From NCBI GenBank assembly GCA_016869975.1, contig VGCZ01000018.1, forward strand, positions 35,595-99,594: a stretch of 64,000 nucleotides of DNA. The letters are read 5' to 3'. The DNA comes from Alphaproteobacteria bacterium (lineage in GTDB: Bacteria > Pseudomonadota > Alphaproteobacteria > Reyranellales > Reyranellaceae). The notes beneath the pieces were generated by a model. That model was not told where the DNA came from. It saw nothing but the letters and a program-made list of their open reading frames with translations, and searched no databases. Numbering within the stretch: the stretch's first letter is position 1; each line of letters starts with the position of its first letter. The position numbers and the translations under genes were made by a program. Positions 42,239 to 53,370 of this stretch are shown here, in pieces.

Positions 42239-43144
42239 CTAGGCCTTGCGCTTGGCCTCGCGCGCCTGGATGGCGGCGTGGCGCTTCAGCAGGGTCTCGG
42301 CGCGGCGGATGACGGGGATGTCGATCATCTTGCCGTCGATGGCGAAGGAGCCGCGGCCGGCCGCCGCCGCCTCGCGGTCGGCCTCGATCAGGCGCTTGGC
42401 ATAGGCGACCTCCTCGGCCGAGGGCGTGTACTCCTCGGTGACGATCGGCACCTGGCCGGGATGGATGCAGCTCGCGCCCATGAAACCGAACTGGCGCGAG
42501 CGGCGCACCATCTTGCGGAAACCCTCCCAGTCGCCGAAGCCGGCGACGCTGGCGATGTAGCCGAAGGGCATCAGCCCGGCCGATTTCGCGGCGTAGATCA
42601 TGGTCTGCTTGGGCAGTTGCAGCGTTTCCTCGGTCGGCTCCATGCCGACCTCCGAGGCGAAGTCCTCGCCGCCGATGCTCATCGCCACCGTACGCTCGGC
42701 GGCGGACGCGATCGCCGGCATGTCGAAATAGGAGCGCGGCGTCTCGATCATGGCGATGAACTTGATGTGGCCATGCGCCAGGCCACGCTTCTGCTCCAGC
42801 TCCGAGACCAGCTCGTCGAGCAGGCGCAGATGATCCGGCCCCTCGACCTTGGTGATCGCCAGCCCCTGCACGCCCGGCAGCACGCAGGCCTCGATGTCGC
42901 GCACCGCCAGATCGAGCGGCCGGTTGATGCGGACCACCACATCGGCCCCGGCCTGGCTCACGCGCCTGGCCGCGGCCTCGACCAGGGTGCGGGCATGCGC
43001 CTTCTCGGCCGGCGGCACGCTGTCCTCGAGGTCGAGCTGCACCGCGTCGGCGCCTCTGGTGTGCGCCTTGTCGACGAACTTCTCGACATTGACCGGTACG
43101 TAGAGCAACGAGCGCCAAACCGGCAGGTCGCGTTCGGCCTTCAT
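42239..43144 (-). CDS. HpcH/HpaI aldolase / CitE-like CoA ester lyase
   Basis: A protein of 301 residues of the citrate lyase beta-subunit-like family, which cleaves or hydrolyses CoA esters such as malyl- or citramalyl-CoA. Motifs: RSLLYVPVNVEKFVDKA, QLDLEDSVPPAEK (metal Asp/Glu), IAMIETPRSYFDMPAI (metal Glu) and SIGGEDFASEVGM. No CitF or CitD lies nearby, so it is a stand-alone lyase. GAGGAG lies 8 bases before the ATG at 43144. It sits on the opposite strand between two M81 paralogues. Confidence 0.9.
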   Translation of the reverse strand: MKAERDLPVWRSLLYVPVNVEKFVDKAHTRGADAVQLDLEDSVPPAEKAHARTLVEAAARRVSQAGADVVVRINRPLDLAVRDIEACVLPGVQGLAITKVEGPDHLRLLDELVSELEQKRGLAHGHIKFIAMIETPRSYFDMPAIASAAERTVAMSIGGEDFASEVGMEPTEETLQLPKQTMIYAAKSAGLMPFGYIASVAGFGDWEGFRKMVRRSRQFGFMGASCIHPGQVPIVTEEYTPSAEEVAYAKRLIEADREAAAAGRGSFAIDGKMIDIPVIRRAETLLKRHAAIQAREAKRKA

Positions 43145-43170
43145 TGAATGAACTCCTCGCAATCAGACTG

Positions 43171-43193
43171 ACCTTCCTCAGGACAGGGAAGGT
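43171..43193. promoter_or_regulatory. Inverted repeat in the divergent CitE-M81 gap
   Basis: ACCTTCC (43171-43177) and GGAAGGT (43187-43193) form a 7-bp dyad in the 107-base region between the divergent lyase and M81 copy 2. It is a candidate shared operator. No regulator gene is adjacent. Confidence 0.4.
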
Positions 43194-43251
43194 AGGACGA
43201 GGCGAGCATTCGCGCTACGGTGCCGGCGACGCGCGTCCCCGGGGAACCATC

Positions 43252-44724
43252 ATGAACGTCTTCATCGCCACGCTCGGCACCGAGACCAACACCTTCTGCC
43301 CCTTCCCCACCGGCTATCGCACCTTCGGCCGAATCTTCCACGGCGATGCGACGAAGCACACGATGGACCTGTTCTCCGCGCCGCTGCATGTCTGGCGCGG
43401 CCGTGCTGAAGAACGCGGCTGGGGCGTGGCCGAGAGCATCTGCGCCTTCGCGCCACCCTCGGGCATTACCGTGCGTTCGGTCTACGAGGCGCTGCGCGAC
43501 GAGCTGCTGTCGGACCTGAAGAAGGCCATGCCGGTCGACATCGTGCTGCTGTCGATGCACGGCGCCATGGTCGCCGATGGCTACGACGATTGCGAAGGCG
43601 ACCTGCTCACCAGAGTGCGCGCCATCATCGGCCCCAAGGCGATCATCGGCGGTGAGCTCGACCTGCATTGCCATATCACCGAGACCATGATCACCACGGC
43701 GGACGTGCTGGTGACCTTCAAGGAATACCCGCATATCGACACGATCGACCGCGCCGAGGAGGTCTTCACGCTCTGCGCCGACGCCGCCGAGGGCAAGACC
43801 AGGCCGGTGATGGCGACCTTCGACAGCCGCATGGTCTCGATGTACCGCACGCCAGTCGAGCCGATGAAGGGCTTCGTCGCGCGCATGCAGTCCTTCGAGG
43901 GCAAGGACGGCGTCCTCTCGGTATCCATGGGCCACGGCTTTCCCTGGGGCGACGTGGCCGAGGTCGGCGCGCGCATGATGGTCGTGGCCGACGGCGACAA
44001 GGCCAAGGCCGCGGCGCTGGCCGAGAAGCTCGGTCGCGAGCTCTACGACATGCGCGCCACCACGGTGACACCGTACTGGACAGCCGCCGAGGCGGCGGCG
44101 CACGCCGACGGCGCCAAGGCGTCCAGGCCGATCGTGCTGGCCGACGTCGCCGACAACGCCGGCGGAGGCGCGCCCAGCGACTCGACCTTCGTGCTGCGCG
44201 CCCTGCTCGATCGCAAGGCCAAGAAGGCGCTGGTCGGGCTGATCTGGGATCCGATCGCCTTCCAGATCGCCGAGGAGGCCGGCGAAGGCGCCACGCTCGA
44301 GCTGCGCATCGGCGGCAAGTGCGGGCCGATGAGCGGCGATCCGGTCGACATGCGCGTGACCGTGCGCAAGATCGCGCGCGACGTGAAGCAGAGCTTCGGC
44401 GACAAGGGCGTGAAGATGGAGGTCGGTGACGCGGCCTGGCTGCAAGGCGAAGACGGCGTCGATGTCGTGGTCAACACGCATCGCACCCAGCTCTTCCACC
44501 CCGACGCCTATGCGCCGCTGGGCATCGACCTTGGCGCCTACAAGACCCTGGTGGTGAAATCGACCCAGCACTTCTACGCCGGCTTCGCGCCGATCGCCGC
44601 CGACGTGCTCTACGTCACGACGCCGGGCAGCATCGAGCCGGACTTCGCCAACATCCAGTACACGAAGCTGGCCAGGCCCTATTGGCCGCGGGTCGACGAT
44701 CCGTTTTCTCTGACGAATCAATGA
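43252..44724 (+). CDS. M81 family metallopeptidase (MlrC-like), copy 2
   Basis: A protein of 490 residues, paralogue of the gene at 40.75 kb. It has the same landmarks: TLGTETNTFCPFPTGYRTF, SMHGAMVADGYDDCEGDLL, GGELDLHCHIT, FKEYPHIDT, DNAGGGAPSDSTFVLRALL. Differences concentrate around residues 285-310 and 380-410, where the substrate may be selected. The start ATG at 43252 (MNVFIATLGTE) matches copy 1. It is divergent from the CitE-like lyase, which makes an M81-lyase-M81 block. Confidence 0.9.
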   Translation: MNVFIATLGTETNTFCPFPTGYRTFGRIFHGDATKHTMDLFSAPLHVWRGRAEERGWGVAESICAFAPPSGITVRSVYEALRDELLSDLKKAMPVDIVLLSMHGAMVADGYDDCEGDLLTRVRAIIGPKAIIGGELDLHCHITETMITTADVLVTFKEYPHIDTIDRAEEVFTLCADAAEGKTRPVMATFDSRMVSMYRTPVEPMKGFVARMQSFEGKDGVLSVSMGHGFPWGDVAEVGARMMVVADGDKAKAAALAEKLGRELYDMRATTVTPYWTAAEAAAHADGAKASRPIVLADVADNAGGGAPSDSTFVLRALLDRKAKKALVGLIWDPIAFQIAEEAGEGATLELRIGGKCGPMSGDPVDMRVTVRKIARDVKQSFGDKGVKMEVGDAAWLQGEDGVDVVVNTHRTQLFHPDAYAPLGIDLGAYKTLVVKSTQHFYAGFAPIAADVLYVTTPGSIEPDFANIQYTKLARPYWPRVDDPFSLTNQ

Positions 44725-44802
44725 GCTTCGCGGCGGCGCGTAGGCGATACCGCCGCGATTCATCCTAATTCCAACCCATTCGGGCCATGTTCGCGGCGCC
44801 TA

Positions 44803-45336
44803 ATGCGCTGCATGAACCTCAGCCTATCGCGGCGTATCCGCGACGAGAGCCCACCCGGGCGGCGTATTGGCGGGCGGCCCGGCCGCGTGCTGGGCGTGCT
44901 GGCCATGGTGCTGGCGATGACCACAGGCGCGGTGACCCTGTTCCACTGGATCTCCACCGGCGAGGCCACGGCTTACGCCTTCCGCAAGTTCGACGGCGTC
45001 CGCAGCGCGCCGCTGGCCGGCGGCTCGCTGATCGCCACGACCGAAGCGCAGTGGCGGATCATGTGGCGCGGCCTGCGCGGCGATCAGCCGGTGCCGCCGT
45101 TCAACGAGGCGCGCCAGACCGGCGTCGCCATCATCCTCGGTGAGCGGCCCGCGACCGGTCACAGCGTCTCGATCATCTCGACCGGAGAACGCGCCGGCCG
45201 CATTGTCGTGCTGTTCGAGGAGCGCCACCCGCCGCGCCCTCAGCCGACGCGCGCGGCGACAACGACGCCCTACACCATCCTGCTGATCGACCGCGCCGGC
45301 GCCGACGTGGTGGTCGAGCAGCGCGTCCGGGACTAG
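44803..45336 (+). CDS. PrcB C-terminal-like domain protein
   Basis: A protein of 177 residues (or 174 from the ATG at 44812). One N-terminal membrane segment (about 28-50) is followed by an outside domain resembling PrcB_C: W-x-x-MW near residue 86-88, PPFNEARQTGVAIILGERPATGHSVSI, and PYTILLIDRAG at the end. PrcB in spirochaetes stabilises a protease; in other bacteria the domain is found alone. The assignment rests on pattern memory only. It stands alone after M81 copy 2. Confidence 0.6.
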   Translation: MRCMNLSLSRRIRDESPPGRRIGGRPGRVLGVLAMVLAMTTGAVTLFHWISTGEATAYAFRKFDGVRSAPLAGGSLIATTEAQWRIMWRGLRGDQPVPPFNEARQTGVAIILGERPATGHSVSIISTGERAGRIVVLFEERHPPRPQPTRAATTTPYTILLIDRAGADVVVEQRVRD

Positions 45337-45364
45337 AACGGCGCGTAGTTTGTCAGACGCTTAG

Positions 45365-45425
45365 GTCATCCCGAGCGTGGCGAGGGATCCAGGCTGACCC
45401 TTGCTCTCGCGCCGCGCTCGGGACT
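45365..45425. repeat. Family-1 palindromic repeat, decayed copy
   Basis: GTCATCCCGAGCGTGGCGAGGGATCC on the left and GCCGCGCTCGGGA on the right around about 22 bases. It lies between the PrcB-like stop and the yidB stop, again in a convergent gap. Confidence 0.65.
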
Positions 45426-45438
45426 GCAGGGCGGCGCG

Positions 45439-46005
45439 TCAGCGCCGCGGATTCAGGATGCCGGACATCATGGCGCCGAAGTCGTCGACGCCGAGATCCG
45501 CGCGCGGCATCGCGCCACCCGGCGTCATGCGATCGACCAGACCCGGCAGGATCTCTGCCAGCTGCCCGGCCGCCTCCGCCTGTGTCATGCCCGCCTGCGC
45601 CGCGAGGTCGCCGAGGCGATCCATGCCGAACGCCTTGGTGATCTGATCAGGTGAGACCGCCATGTTGGGACCTTGGGCGATCCACGAATCGACCTGCTGG
45701 CGCATGCCGGCCTGGCCGAAGACCTCGGTGAGGCCGCCCAGTCCGCCGCTGAGTAAACCGCCCAGCTGATCGGTGGCGCCCAGGGGTTGGCCGCCAGCGC
45801 CAGGTTGGCCGCCGCGCAGCAACCCGCCCAGCACATCGGATAACCCGCCGCCGGCGCCGCCCGCGCCGCCTGTCGGCCGGCCTCCAAGGCCACCCTGCAG
45901 CAGCATACCGATCACCGCCTGGATCAACGCGGCCTGCGTGCCACCGCGTCCGCCGCCCAGCGCCTGGCCGAGCACACCTCCGAGAAGCTGGTCAAGAATG
46001 CCCAT
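45439..46005 (-). CDS. YidB family protein (DUF937)
   Basis: A protein of 188 residues. The N-terminus MGILDQLLGGVLGQALGGG starts a Gly/Leu-rich low-complexity half (about 1-95, many GGLGG steps). The C-terminal half (about 96-188) is the YidB domain: MRQQVDSWIAQGPNMAVSPDQITKAFG, then LAAQAGMTQAEAAGQLAEILPGLVDRMTPGG. Function is unknown. It is divergent from kdgK with a 75-base gap. Confidence 0.88.
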   Translation of the reverse strand: MGILDQLLGGVLGQALGGGRGGTQAALIQAVIGMLLQGGLGGRPTGGAGGAGGGLSDVLGGLLRGGQPGAGGQPLGATDQLGGLLSGGLGGLTEVFGQAGMRQQVDSWIAQGPNMAVSPDQITKAFGMDRLGDLAAQAGMTQAEAAGQLAEILPGLVDRMTPGGAMPRADLGVDDFGAMMSGILNPRR

Positions 46006-46080
46006 GGCTGTCTCCTTCGACGGTAACCACCGATCACGCTAGCATCGGGATACCCGATGATCACGCGGAACCCGATCGCG

Positions 46081-46998
46081 ATGCCCTCCCTTATCTGCCT
46101 CGGCGAGCCGATGGTCGAGTTCAATCAAACGAGACCCGACGAGCCCAACTGGCTGCAGGGCTTCGGCGGCGACACCTCTAACGCCGCCATTGCCGCCGCG
46201 CGCCAGGGCGCCTCGGTCGGCTATCTCACCGCGCTGGGCGAGGATCCGTTCGGCGACCTGTTCATCGATCTGTGGCGCCGCGAAGGTGTCGATTGTAGTC
46301 GCGTGCAGCGTCGATCCGATGGGCACACCGGCGCGGTGTTCGTGACCCACGATGCGCGCGGTCATCACTTCTCCTTCATGCGCAAAGGCTCGGCGTCGAG
46401 CCGCTTCTCGGCCGGCGACCTGCCGCGCGACTACCTTGCCGCCGCCGACATGTTGCAGCTCTCCGGCATCAGCCAGGCGATTTCCGACGTGGCGCGAGAC
46501 GCCTGCTTCGCCGCCATCGACGTCATGAAGGCCGCCGGCAAGCGCGTCGCCTACGACACCAATCTGCGCCTGCGTCTTTGGCCGGTCGAGGCGGCGCGCG
46601 ACGTGATGCACGCGGCGATGACGCGCGTCGACATCGCGCTCCCCAGTCTCGACGACGCCAGGGCGATGACCGGTCTCGACGATCCCGACGCCATCGCCGA
46701 CTTCTATCTGCGATTGGGTCCATCCATCGTCGCGCTGAAGATGGGCAAGGACGGCGCGTTGGTGGCGACGCCCGAACAGCGCCACAGGCTGGCGGGACAC
46801 CAGGTGAAGGCCATCGACGCGACCGGCGCCGGCGACACCTTCGACGGCGCGTTCCTCACCCGCCTCCTTGCCGGCGACAGCCCGTTCGACGCGGCGCGCT
46901 ACGCCAACGCCGCGGCCGCGCTGTCGACCACGGGCTACGGCGCGGTGGCGCCTATCCCGACGCGCCGGATGGTGGAGTCTTTCCTCGCCGGGTGCTGA
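46081..46998 (+). CDS. kdgK: 2-dehydro-3-deoxygluconokinase, PfkB family
   Basis: A sugar kinase of 305 residues that would phosphorylate 2-keto-3-deoxygluconate to KDPG, the substrate of the aldolase encoded 3 kb downstream. It opens LICLGEPMVEFNQTR, with GFGGDTSNAAIAAARQG binding sugar. The catalytic anion-hole motif is IDATGAGDTFDGAFL. YDTNLRLRLWP is typical of KdgK. The ATG at 46081 is preferred; one at 46057 adds eight residues. Its 3' end overlaps the convergent trmO by 47 bases. Confidence 0.85.
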   Translation: MPSLICLGEPMVEFNQTRPDEPNWLQGFGGDTSNAAIAAARQGASVGYLTALGEDPFGDLFIDLWRREGVDCSRVQRRSDGHTGAVFVTHDARGHHFSFMRKGSASSRFSAGDLPRDYLAAADMLQLSGISQAISDVARDACFAAIDVMKAAGKRVAYDTNLRLRLWPVEAARDVMHAAMTRVDIALPSLDDARAMTGLDDPDAIADFYLRLGPSIVALKMGKDGALVATPEQRHRLAGHQVKAIDATGAGDTFDGAFLTRLLAGDSPFDAARYANAAAALSTTGYGAVAPIPTRRMVESFLAGC

Positions 46999-47434
46999 GC
47001 CAGCCCATGCTGGCGCCCGGCTCGGCGTCGGTGGTCGGCAGATAGGGCTTGATGTCCAGGAGCGGCGTGCCGTCGACGCAATCGAGGTTGCGCACCAGCA
47101 ACACCCCTGGCGACTCGAAGCCGTCGAACTTCACCACCGACAGGCCGATCGGATTGGGCCGGCGCGGCGCGCGGGTGGCGAAGACGCCGCGCTCGGTGTC
47201 GTCGAAGGGCGGCGTGAAGCGCAGTTGCGCCGGGCCGGCCCGGTCGAGCCAATAGAGCAGGATCAGGTGCGAGAAGCCCTCTAGGCTCGCTAGTCCGTCG
47301 ATATAGGCCGGATCGACGACGGCGCGGCAGAGCGGCGGCGGATCGATGGCGCGGCCGTTGCGTGGGCAGTCGGCGATGGTCGCGAACGGCGTACGGATCA
47401 CGCCGATCGGCGCCAGGGTCGGGCCAGAGCCCAT
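46952..47434 (-). CDS. trmO: tRNA (N6-threonylcarbamoyladenosine37-N6)-methyltransferase TrmO
   Basis: A protein of 160 residues of the TrmO/YaeB (TsaA-like) family, which methylates t6A37 in tRNA-Thr using S-adenosylmethionine. Motifs: IGVIRTPFATIADCPRNG, GFSHLILLYWLDR, FATRAPRRPNPIGLSVV and CVDGTPLLDIKPYLP. It covers the catalytic domain; the E. coli enzyme has an extra C-terminal domain. Its start is 6 bases after the fatty acid hydroxylase stop. Confidence 0.9.
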   Translation of the reverse strand: MGSGPTLAPIGVIRTPFATIADCPRNGRAIDPPPLCRAVVDPAYIDGLASLEGFSHLILLYWLDRAGPAQLRFTPPFDDTERGVFATRAPRRPNPIGLSVVKFDGFESPGVLLVRNLDCVDGTPLLDIKPYLPTTDAEPGASMGWLSTRRGKTPPSGASG

Positions 47435-47440
47435 CGTGAC

Positions 47441-48427
47441 CTACTCCGCTGGCGTCGGGCGCGCCGAGCGGGACGAGAAGCTGCGGGCGATGGCGCGGCC
47501 CAGGCGCACCAGTCCGGCGATCTGTTGGCCGATGAAGCCTTTGCCGTTGTCGGCGTCTGCCACTGGATCGTCGACGCCGCTGTCGCGCTGCTTGTAGTCG
47601 TAGTGTGCGGTGCGGAAGATGATGTCCCAGATCGGGAACACGGCCGAGAAATTGGTGTCGTGGATATGCGGCTCGGCCGGGTTGGCGAGCGCGTGATGGG
47701 TGCGGTGAAACATCGGATCGACCAGCACCTTGTCGAGGACGCGGCCGAAGCCGAAACGCGTGTTGACGTGCGAGAAGGCCTCGATCAGTCGGCCCAGGAG
47801 CAGGATGGCGACGAACTGGCCGGGCTGCACGCCAATCAGGATCGCCACGATGGCGAGATAGATGTCGAACAGCAGGTCGTCGAGCACGTGGTTGCGATCG
47901 TCGGTCCAGGTCGAGACCTGGCGCTGGCTATGGTGCAGGCTGTGCAGCGCCCAGAGCCACGGCAGGCCGTGCTGGGCGCGATGCCAGATGTAGCCGGCGA
48001 GGTCGTAGAGCAGGAAGTAGACGAGGAACAGCAGCAGCGGCTTGTCGCGCAGCCAGGGAATGATCTGCTCGACCGTCGGCAGCACGAAGCCGACCGTGCG
48101 CGTGAACTCCATCAGCTCATCGTTGAGCGGCAGCAGGATAAGGAAAATCGCCAGCGGGATGATGCCCAGCTTGTTGAGCAACGTGTAGACCACGTCGACA
48201 CGCACCAGCTTGCGGTTCTCCCAGCGCTGGGCCGGCGCCAGCGATTCCAGTGGGCGGAAGATCAGCAGGATCACGGCGATCTGCAGTATGCCCAAGGTCA
48301 GCGTCTCGAGGCCCGCGGGCACGTCGTCGTAGAACTCGGTCAGCCCGAACCTGTGGATCAGGGGCTGCACGATCTCCAGCAGCCGGCCCTGCAGGTCAGC
48401 CCAAAGATTGGTAAGGGACTCGAGCAT
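47441..48427 (-). CDS. Sterol desaturase / fatty acid hydroxylase family protein
   Basis: A di-iron membrane oxygenase of 328 residues. Three His boxes are visible: HRAQH (GYIWHRAQHGLPWLW), HSLHH (ALHSLHHSQRQ) and HRTHH (MFHRTHHALAN), plus a distal HIHDTNFS. Four or five membrane segments lie at about 43-62, 82-102, 130-147 and 185-210. Such enzymes hydroxylate lipid or sterol-like substrates. Here the substrate is unknown. It is followed by trmO. Confidence 0.9.
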   Translation of the reverse strand: MLESLTNLWADLQGRLLEIVQPLIHRFGLTEFYDDVPAGLETLTLGILQIAVILLIFRPLESLAPAQRWENRKLVRVDVVYTLLNKLGIIPLAIFLILLPLNDELMEFTRTVGFVLPTVEQIIPWLRDKPLLLFLVYFLLYDLAGYIWHRAQHGLPWLWALHSLHHSQRQVSTWTDDRNHVLDDLLFDIYLAIVAILIGVQPGQFVAILLLGRLIEAFSHVNTRFGFGRVLDKVLVDPMFHRTHHALANPAEPHIHDTNFSAVFPIWDIIFRTAHYDYKQRDSGVDDPVADADNGKGFIGQQIAGLVRLGRAIARSFSSRSARPTPAE

Positions 48428-48484
48428 CGCTTGACCTCGTGCGACGCGGGCCCCCGACCGCGCCGCCGTTGGCTTTGGGGGGAC

Positions 48485-49519
48485 TTATCTCTTGGTCGCC
48501 GCCGTGGCGTCGGAGCGCTCCGGCGGCGGCAGTACGGACCGCGACACGGTGTGCGGACCGTTGATGTAGATGCCGTGCGGCGAGCGGCCGACAAGGACCG
48601 TGCCGAGGATCCTGCGGGTCGACAACTCGACGGCGGCGACACGACGGCGCCAGCGCTGGGTCACCCAGGCGATCTTGCCGTCGGGCGAGAAATCGACATC
48701 GTCGGGGCCGCCCGCCACCTTGATGGTGTCGACGACCTCCAGCTTCTCCAGGTCGATGATCGACATCGAGCCCTCGACTCGGTTGGTGATCAGCACCCGC
48801 TTGTCGTCGGCCGGCATCTTGAAGATGTTGTGCGCGCCCTTGCCGGTGACGATGCGCTTACTTACGCCGCGCGTGGCGAGGTCGACGACGACCGCGGCAT
48901 CCTCGCCGGTCAAGCCGACGAGCAGCCTCTTCTGGTCGGGAAATACATGAATTCCCGCTGGTGCCTCACCGACATCGATTGTCCACACGATCTCCTGCTT
49001 GACGAGGTCGAGCGCGGCGACCTGGTTGGAGCCCTGCACGGTGAAGTAGACGAAATTGCTGTCGGCGCTGAAGGTGAGATGGCTGGGCAGCGAATGCAGC
49101 GGCAGGCGCTTGACCAGACGCAGATCCTTGGCCTCGTAGATGTCGACATGGTTCAAGCGGTAAGCCGCCGTGACGAACCACTTGCCGTCGGGCGAATAGC
49201 CCAGCTGGTACGGATCGACGATGTTGCGTACGCGCTTGCGCTCGCGCGCGGTCACCGGATCGAGGAACAGCAGCTCGTTGGTGACCGTCGAGGCGACGAC
49301 CAGATCCTTCCCGTCGGGCGTCAGGATCAGGTGGTGCGGCTCGCGCCCGACCGGAATGCGCTCGATCTCCGTCATCGACTGACGGTCGACGACGCTCATC
49401 GACGCCTCGTCGGAATTGAGCACGATCGCCGTTTCGGGCAGTGCCTGGACGGGCATCGCGAACAGCGCGGCACTTGTCAGGGCCCCCGCCACCAGACTGG
49501 CCCATCTCGCACAAGACAT
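48485..49519 (-). CDS. Periplasmic YVTN-type beta-propeller protein
   Basis: A protein of 344 residues with a signal peptide (ends near MPVQA, residue 26). Seven repeated blades follow, each with a HxxxxPDGK or FSPDGK turn (HHLILTPDGKDLVVAS, LGYSPDGKWFVTAA, DVDFSPDGKIAWVT). It resembles the propeller proteins found with quinoprotein dehydrogenases, but no such enzyme is adjacent. It probably binds a protein or small ligand in the periplasm. The start at 49519 is an ATG in front of a good leader. Confidence 0.85.
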   Translation of the reverse strand: MSCARWASLVAGALTSAALFAMPVQALPETAIVLNSDEASMSVVDRQSMTEIERIPVGREPHHLILTPDGKDLVVASTVTNELLFLDPVTARERKRVRNIVDPYQLGYSPDGKWFVTAAYRLNHVDIYEAKDLRLVKRLPLHSLPSHLTFSADSNFVYFTVQGSNQVAALDLVKQEIVWTIDVGEAPAGIHVFPDQKRLLVGLTGEDAAVVVDLATRGVSKRIVTGKGAHNIFKMPADDKRVLITNRVEGSMSIIDLEKLEVVDTIKVAGGPDDVDFSPDGKIAWVTQRWRRRVAAVELSTRRILGTVLVGRSPHGIYINGPHTVSRSVLPPPERSDATAATKR

Positions 49520-49675
49520 ATGATCTAGCCTTCGAATCGCCCCAGCGATCCCGTTCCATTATCAGTGGCTTGGCCGCCACCGAGCGACGCCCCACCCAAC
49601 GCTGTCAACCTGCCATTTCCCGGACTTTTCCACCAGAGGACGCCGGGTCGCGCCCTGTCGCGGCCACCGCTTCGC

Positions 49676-50325
49676 TCAGGCCTGTGGCGGGCTTGCCACA
49701 CCTCGTCCGAGCCCCGCCGCTTTGCTGGCCAGGGCCTCGATCCGCGCCCAGTCGTTGGCGGCGATGGCGTCTGGCGGAACCACCCAGGACCCGCCGACAC
49801 AGGACACGTTGGACAGCGTCAGATAGCCGGCAGCCTTGGCGAGGTCGACGCCGCCGGTCGGGCAGAACAGCAGGTCCGGCAACGGGGCCGCCAGCGCCCG
49901 CAGAAAGTCCTGGCCGCCGCACTGCTCGGCGGGAAAGAATTTCAGGTGGCGAAAGCCGCGCTCGCGCAGCGCCAGCGCCTCCGACACGGTCGAGACGCCC
50001 GGCAGGTAGGGCAACCCGGCGTCGGCCGCCGCGGCACCCAGGGTCGGGGTAAAGCCCGGGCTGACGACGAAGCCGGCACCGGCCTTCTTGGCCTTCTCGA
50101 ACTGCGCCGGCTCCAGCACGGTGCCGACGCCGACGGTGACGCCCTTGACCTCGGCGGCGATCGCCTTCACCGCTTCCAGCGCCCCGGCGGTCCGCAAGGT
50201 GACCTCGATCACCGACAGGCCGCCGGTGACCAGGGCACGGGCGACCGGTATGCCATCGGGCGCGCCGGCCAGGGTCAGCACCGGAATGACCGGGGTGCGG
50301 CCGACGATGTCGCCGATGCGCGGCA

Positions 50326-50326
<1 letters not shown>
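49676..50326 (-). CDS. eda: KDPG/KHG aldolase (bifunctional type)
   Basis: A class I aldolase of 216 residues that splits 2-keto-3-deoxy-6-phosphogluconate to pyruvate and glyceraldehyde 3-phosphate in the Entner-Doudoroff pathway. The Glu is in IEVTLRTAGALEAV, GVGTVLEPAQ follows, the Schiff-base Lys is in FRHLKFFPAEQCGG, and FCPTGGVDLAKA binds phosphate. Its ATG overlaps the upstream SDR stop by one base (TGATG), so the pair is coupled. kdgK lies 3 kb away. Confidence 0.93.
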
Positions 50327-52590
<2,264 letters not shown>

Positions 52591-52592
52591 TC

Positions 52593-52823
52593 ATGAGCCA
52601 CTTGTCCCGCACCACCCTCCTTCTCCTCGCCGCCACCCTGCTGGCGGCGGGTCCCGCCTTCGCCGAGACTCGGCCGGCCCAGCCGAAGAGCCCGGGCGTG
52701 ACCCAGAAGGGTCAGGACGCGCCGCCGAAGGTTCAGCCCAGCCAGACCAAGCCGAGGACGCCACCCGGCAAGACCAAGCCGTTCATGACCGGTGGTTTTG
52801 GCTCGGATGGGACGGGCATTTGA
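52593..52823 (+). CDS. Small secreted Pro/Lys/Gln-rich protein, copy 1
   Basis: A protein of 76 residues. A signal peptide (MSHLSRTTLLLLAATLLAAG, cleavage after AFA near residue 25) is followed by ETRPAQPKSPGVTQKGQDAPP and a tail rich in Pro, Lys and Thr, ending GSDGTGI. No Cys, so it is not a lipoprotein. The mature chain should be disordered and basic. It lies 23 bases after the amidase, with GAGAGGATC before the ATG. A close paralogue follows at 53.15 kb. Function unknown. Confidence 0.75.
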   Translation: MSHLSRTTLLLLAATLLAAGPAFAETRPAQPKSPGVTQKGQDAPPKVQPSQTKPRTPPGKTKPFMTGGFGSDGTGI

Positions 52824-52842
52824 TCGCAACGCGACGCTGCCA

Positions 52843-53085
52843 TCGCCGAAGCGGCGCGACTGTTCAAGAAGCTGGGCGCCAAGGTCACGCACGCCAGCCC
52901 AGACCCTGCAGGGGCTCGATCCGCGCGACATCGACAACGTCCATTGGACCGGCAATTGCCACGTCCTGCTCAAGGGCTTCCGCCGGAGAAGCAGGCGCTG
53001 ATGGATCCCGGCCTACTGCGCGCCGCCCACGCCTACGAGCGCGAACGCCCGATCGAGCCGCCGCCGATGGCGGGGATGGTGTAGG
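52843..53085 (+). pseudogene. Truncated duplicate of the amidase 3' end
   Basis: Positions 52843-53014 match amidase bases 52004-52175 almost letter for letter. The match then jumps to amidase base 52501, so about 325 bases are missing. A one-base insertion (near 52,907) and a one-base deletion (near 52,981) shift the frame inside the copy. It keeps a stop (TAG, 53083-53085) where the amidase stop would be, but has no start. It is the remnant of a tandem duplication that also copied the small secreted protein gene. Confidence 0.9.
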
Positions 53086-53148
53086 CTCTCCTCGCGTAAG
53101 GTGGACATGGGACCCGCCCTTCCGGCGGATCCGGCGGAGGACCAGGTC

Positions 53149-53370
53149 ATGTCGGGACGCGCATTGCTGTGGTTTGCCATGGGTGTGGCGATGCTCGCCG
53201 CGGCGCCGGCGCTGGCCGAGACTCGCCCCATCCAGCCCAAGAACCCGGGCGTGACCCAGAAGGGCCAGGACGCGCCGCCCAAGGTCCAACCCAGCCAGAC
53301 CAAACCCAAAGCGCCGCCCGGCAAGACCAAGCCGTTCATGAGCGGTGGCTCGGATGGGATTGGTATTTGA
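53149..53370 (+). CDS. Small secreted Pro/Lys/Gln-rich protein, copy 2
   Basis: A protein of 73 residues, a clear paralogue of the 52.6-kb gene. The mature parts share GVTQKGQDAPPKVQPSQTKP, then PPGKTKPFM and GSDGxGI. The signal peptide (MSGRALLWFAMGVAMLAAAPALA) is quite different. Many third-base changes against copy 1 but an unbroken frame suggest that both proteins are kept by selection. GGAGG lies 11 bases before the ATG. Function unknown. Confidence 0.75.
   Translation: MSGRALLWFAMGVAMLAAAPALAETRPIQPKNPGVTQKGQDAPPKVQPSQTKPKAPPGKTKPFMSGGSDGIGI

Noticed and set aside
52843..53085. Small gene encoded in the amidase remnant
   Set aside because: The matching frame is broken twice and has no start. 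It is explained fully by duplication and deletion.
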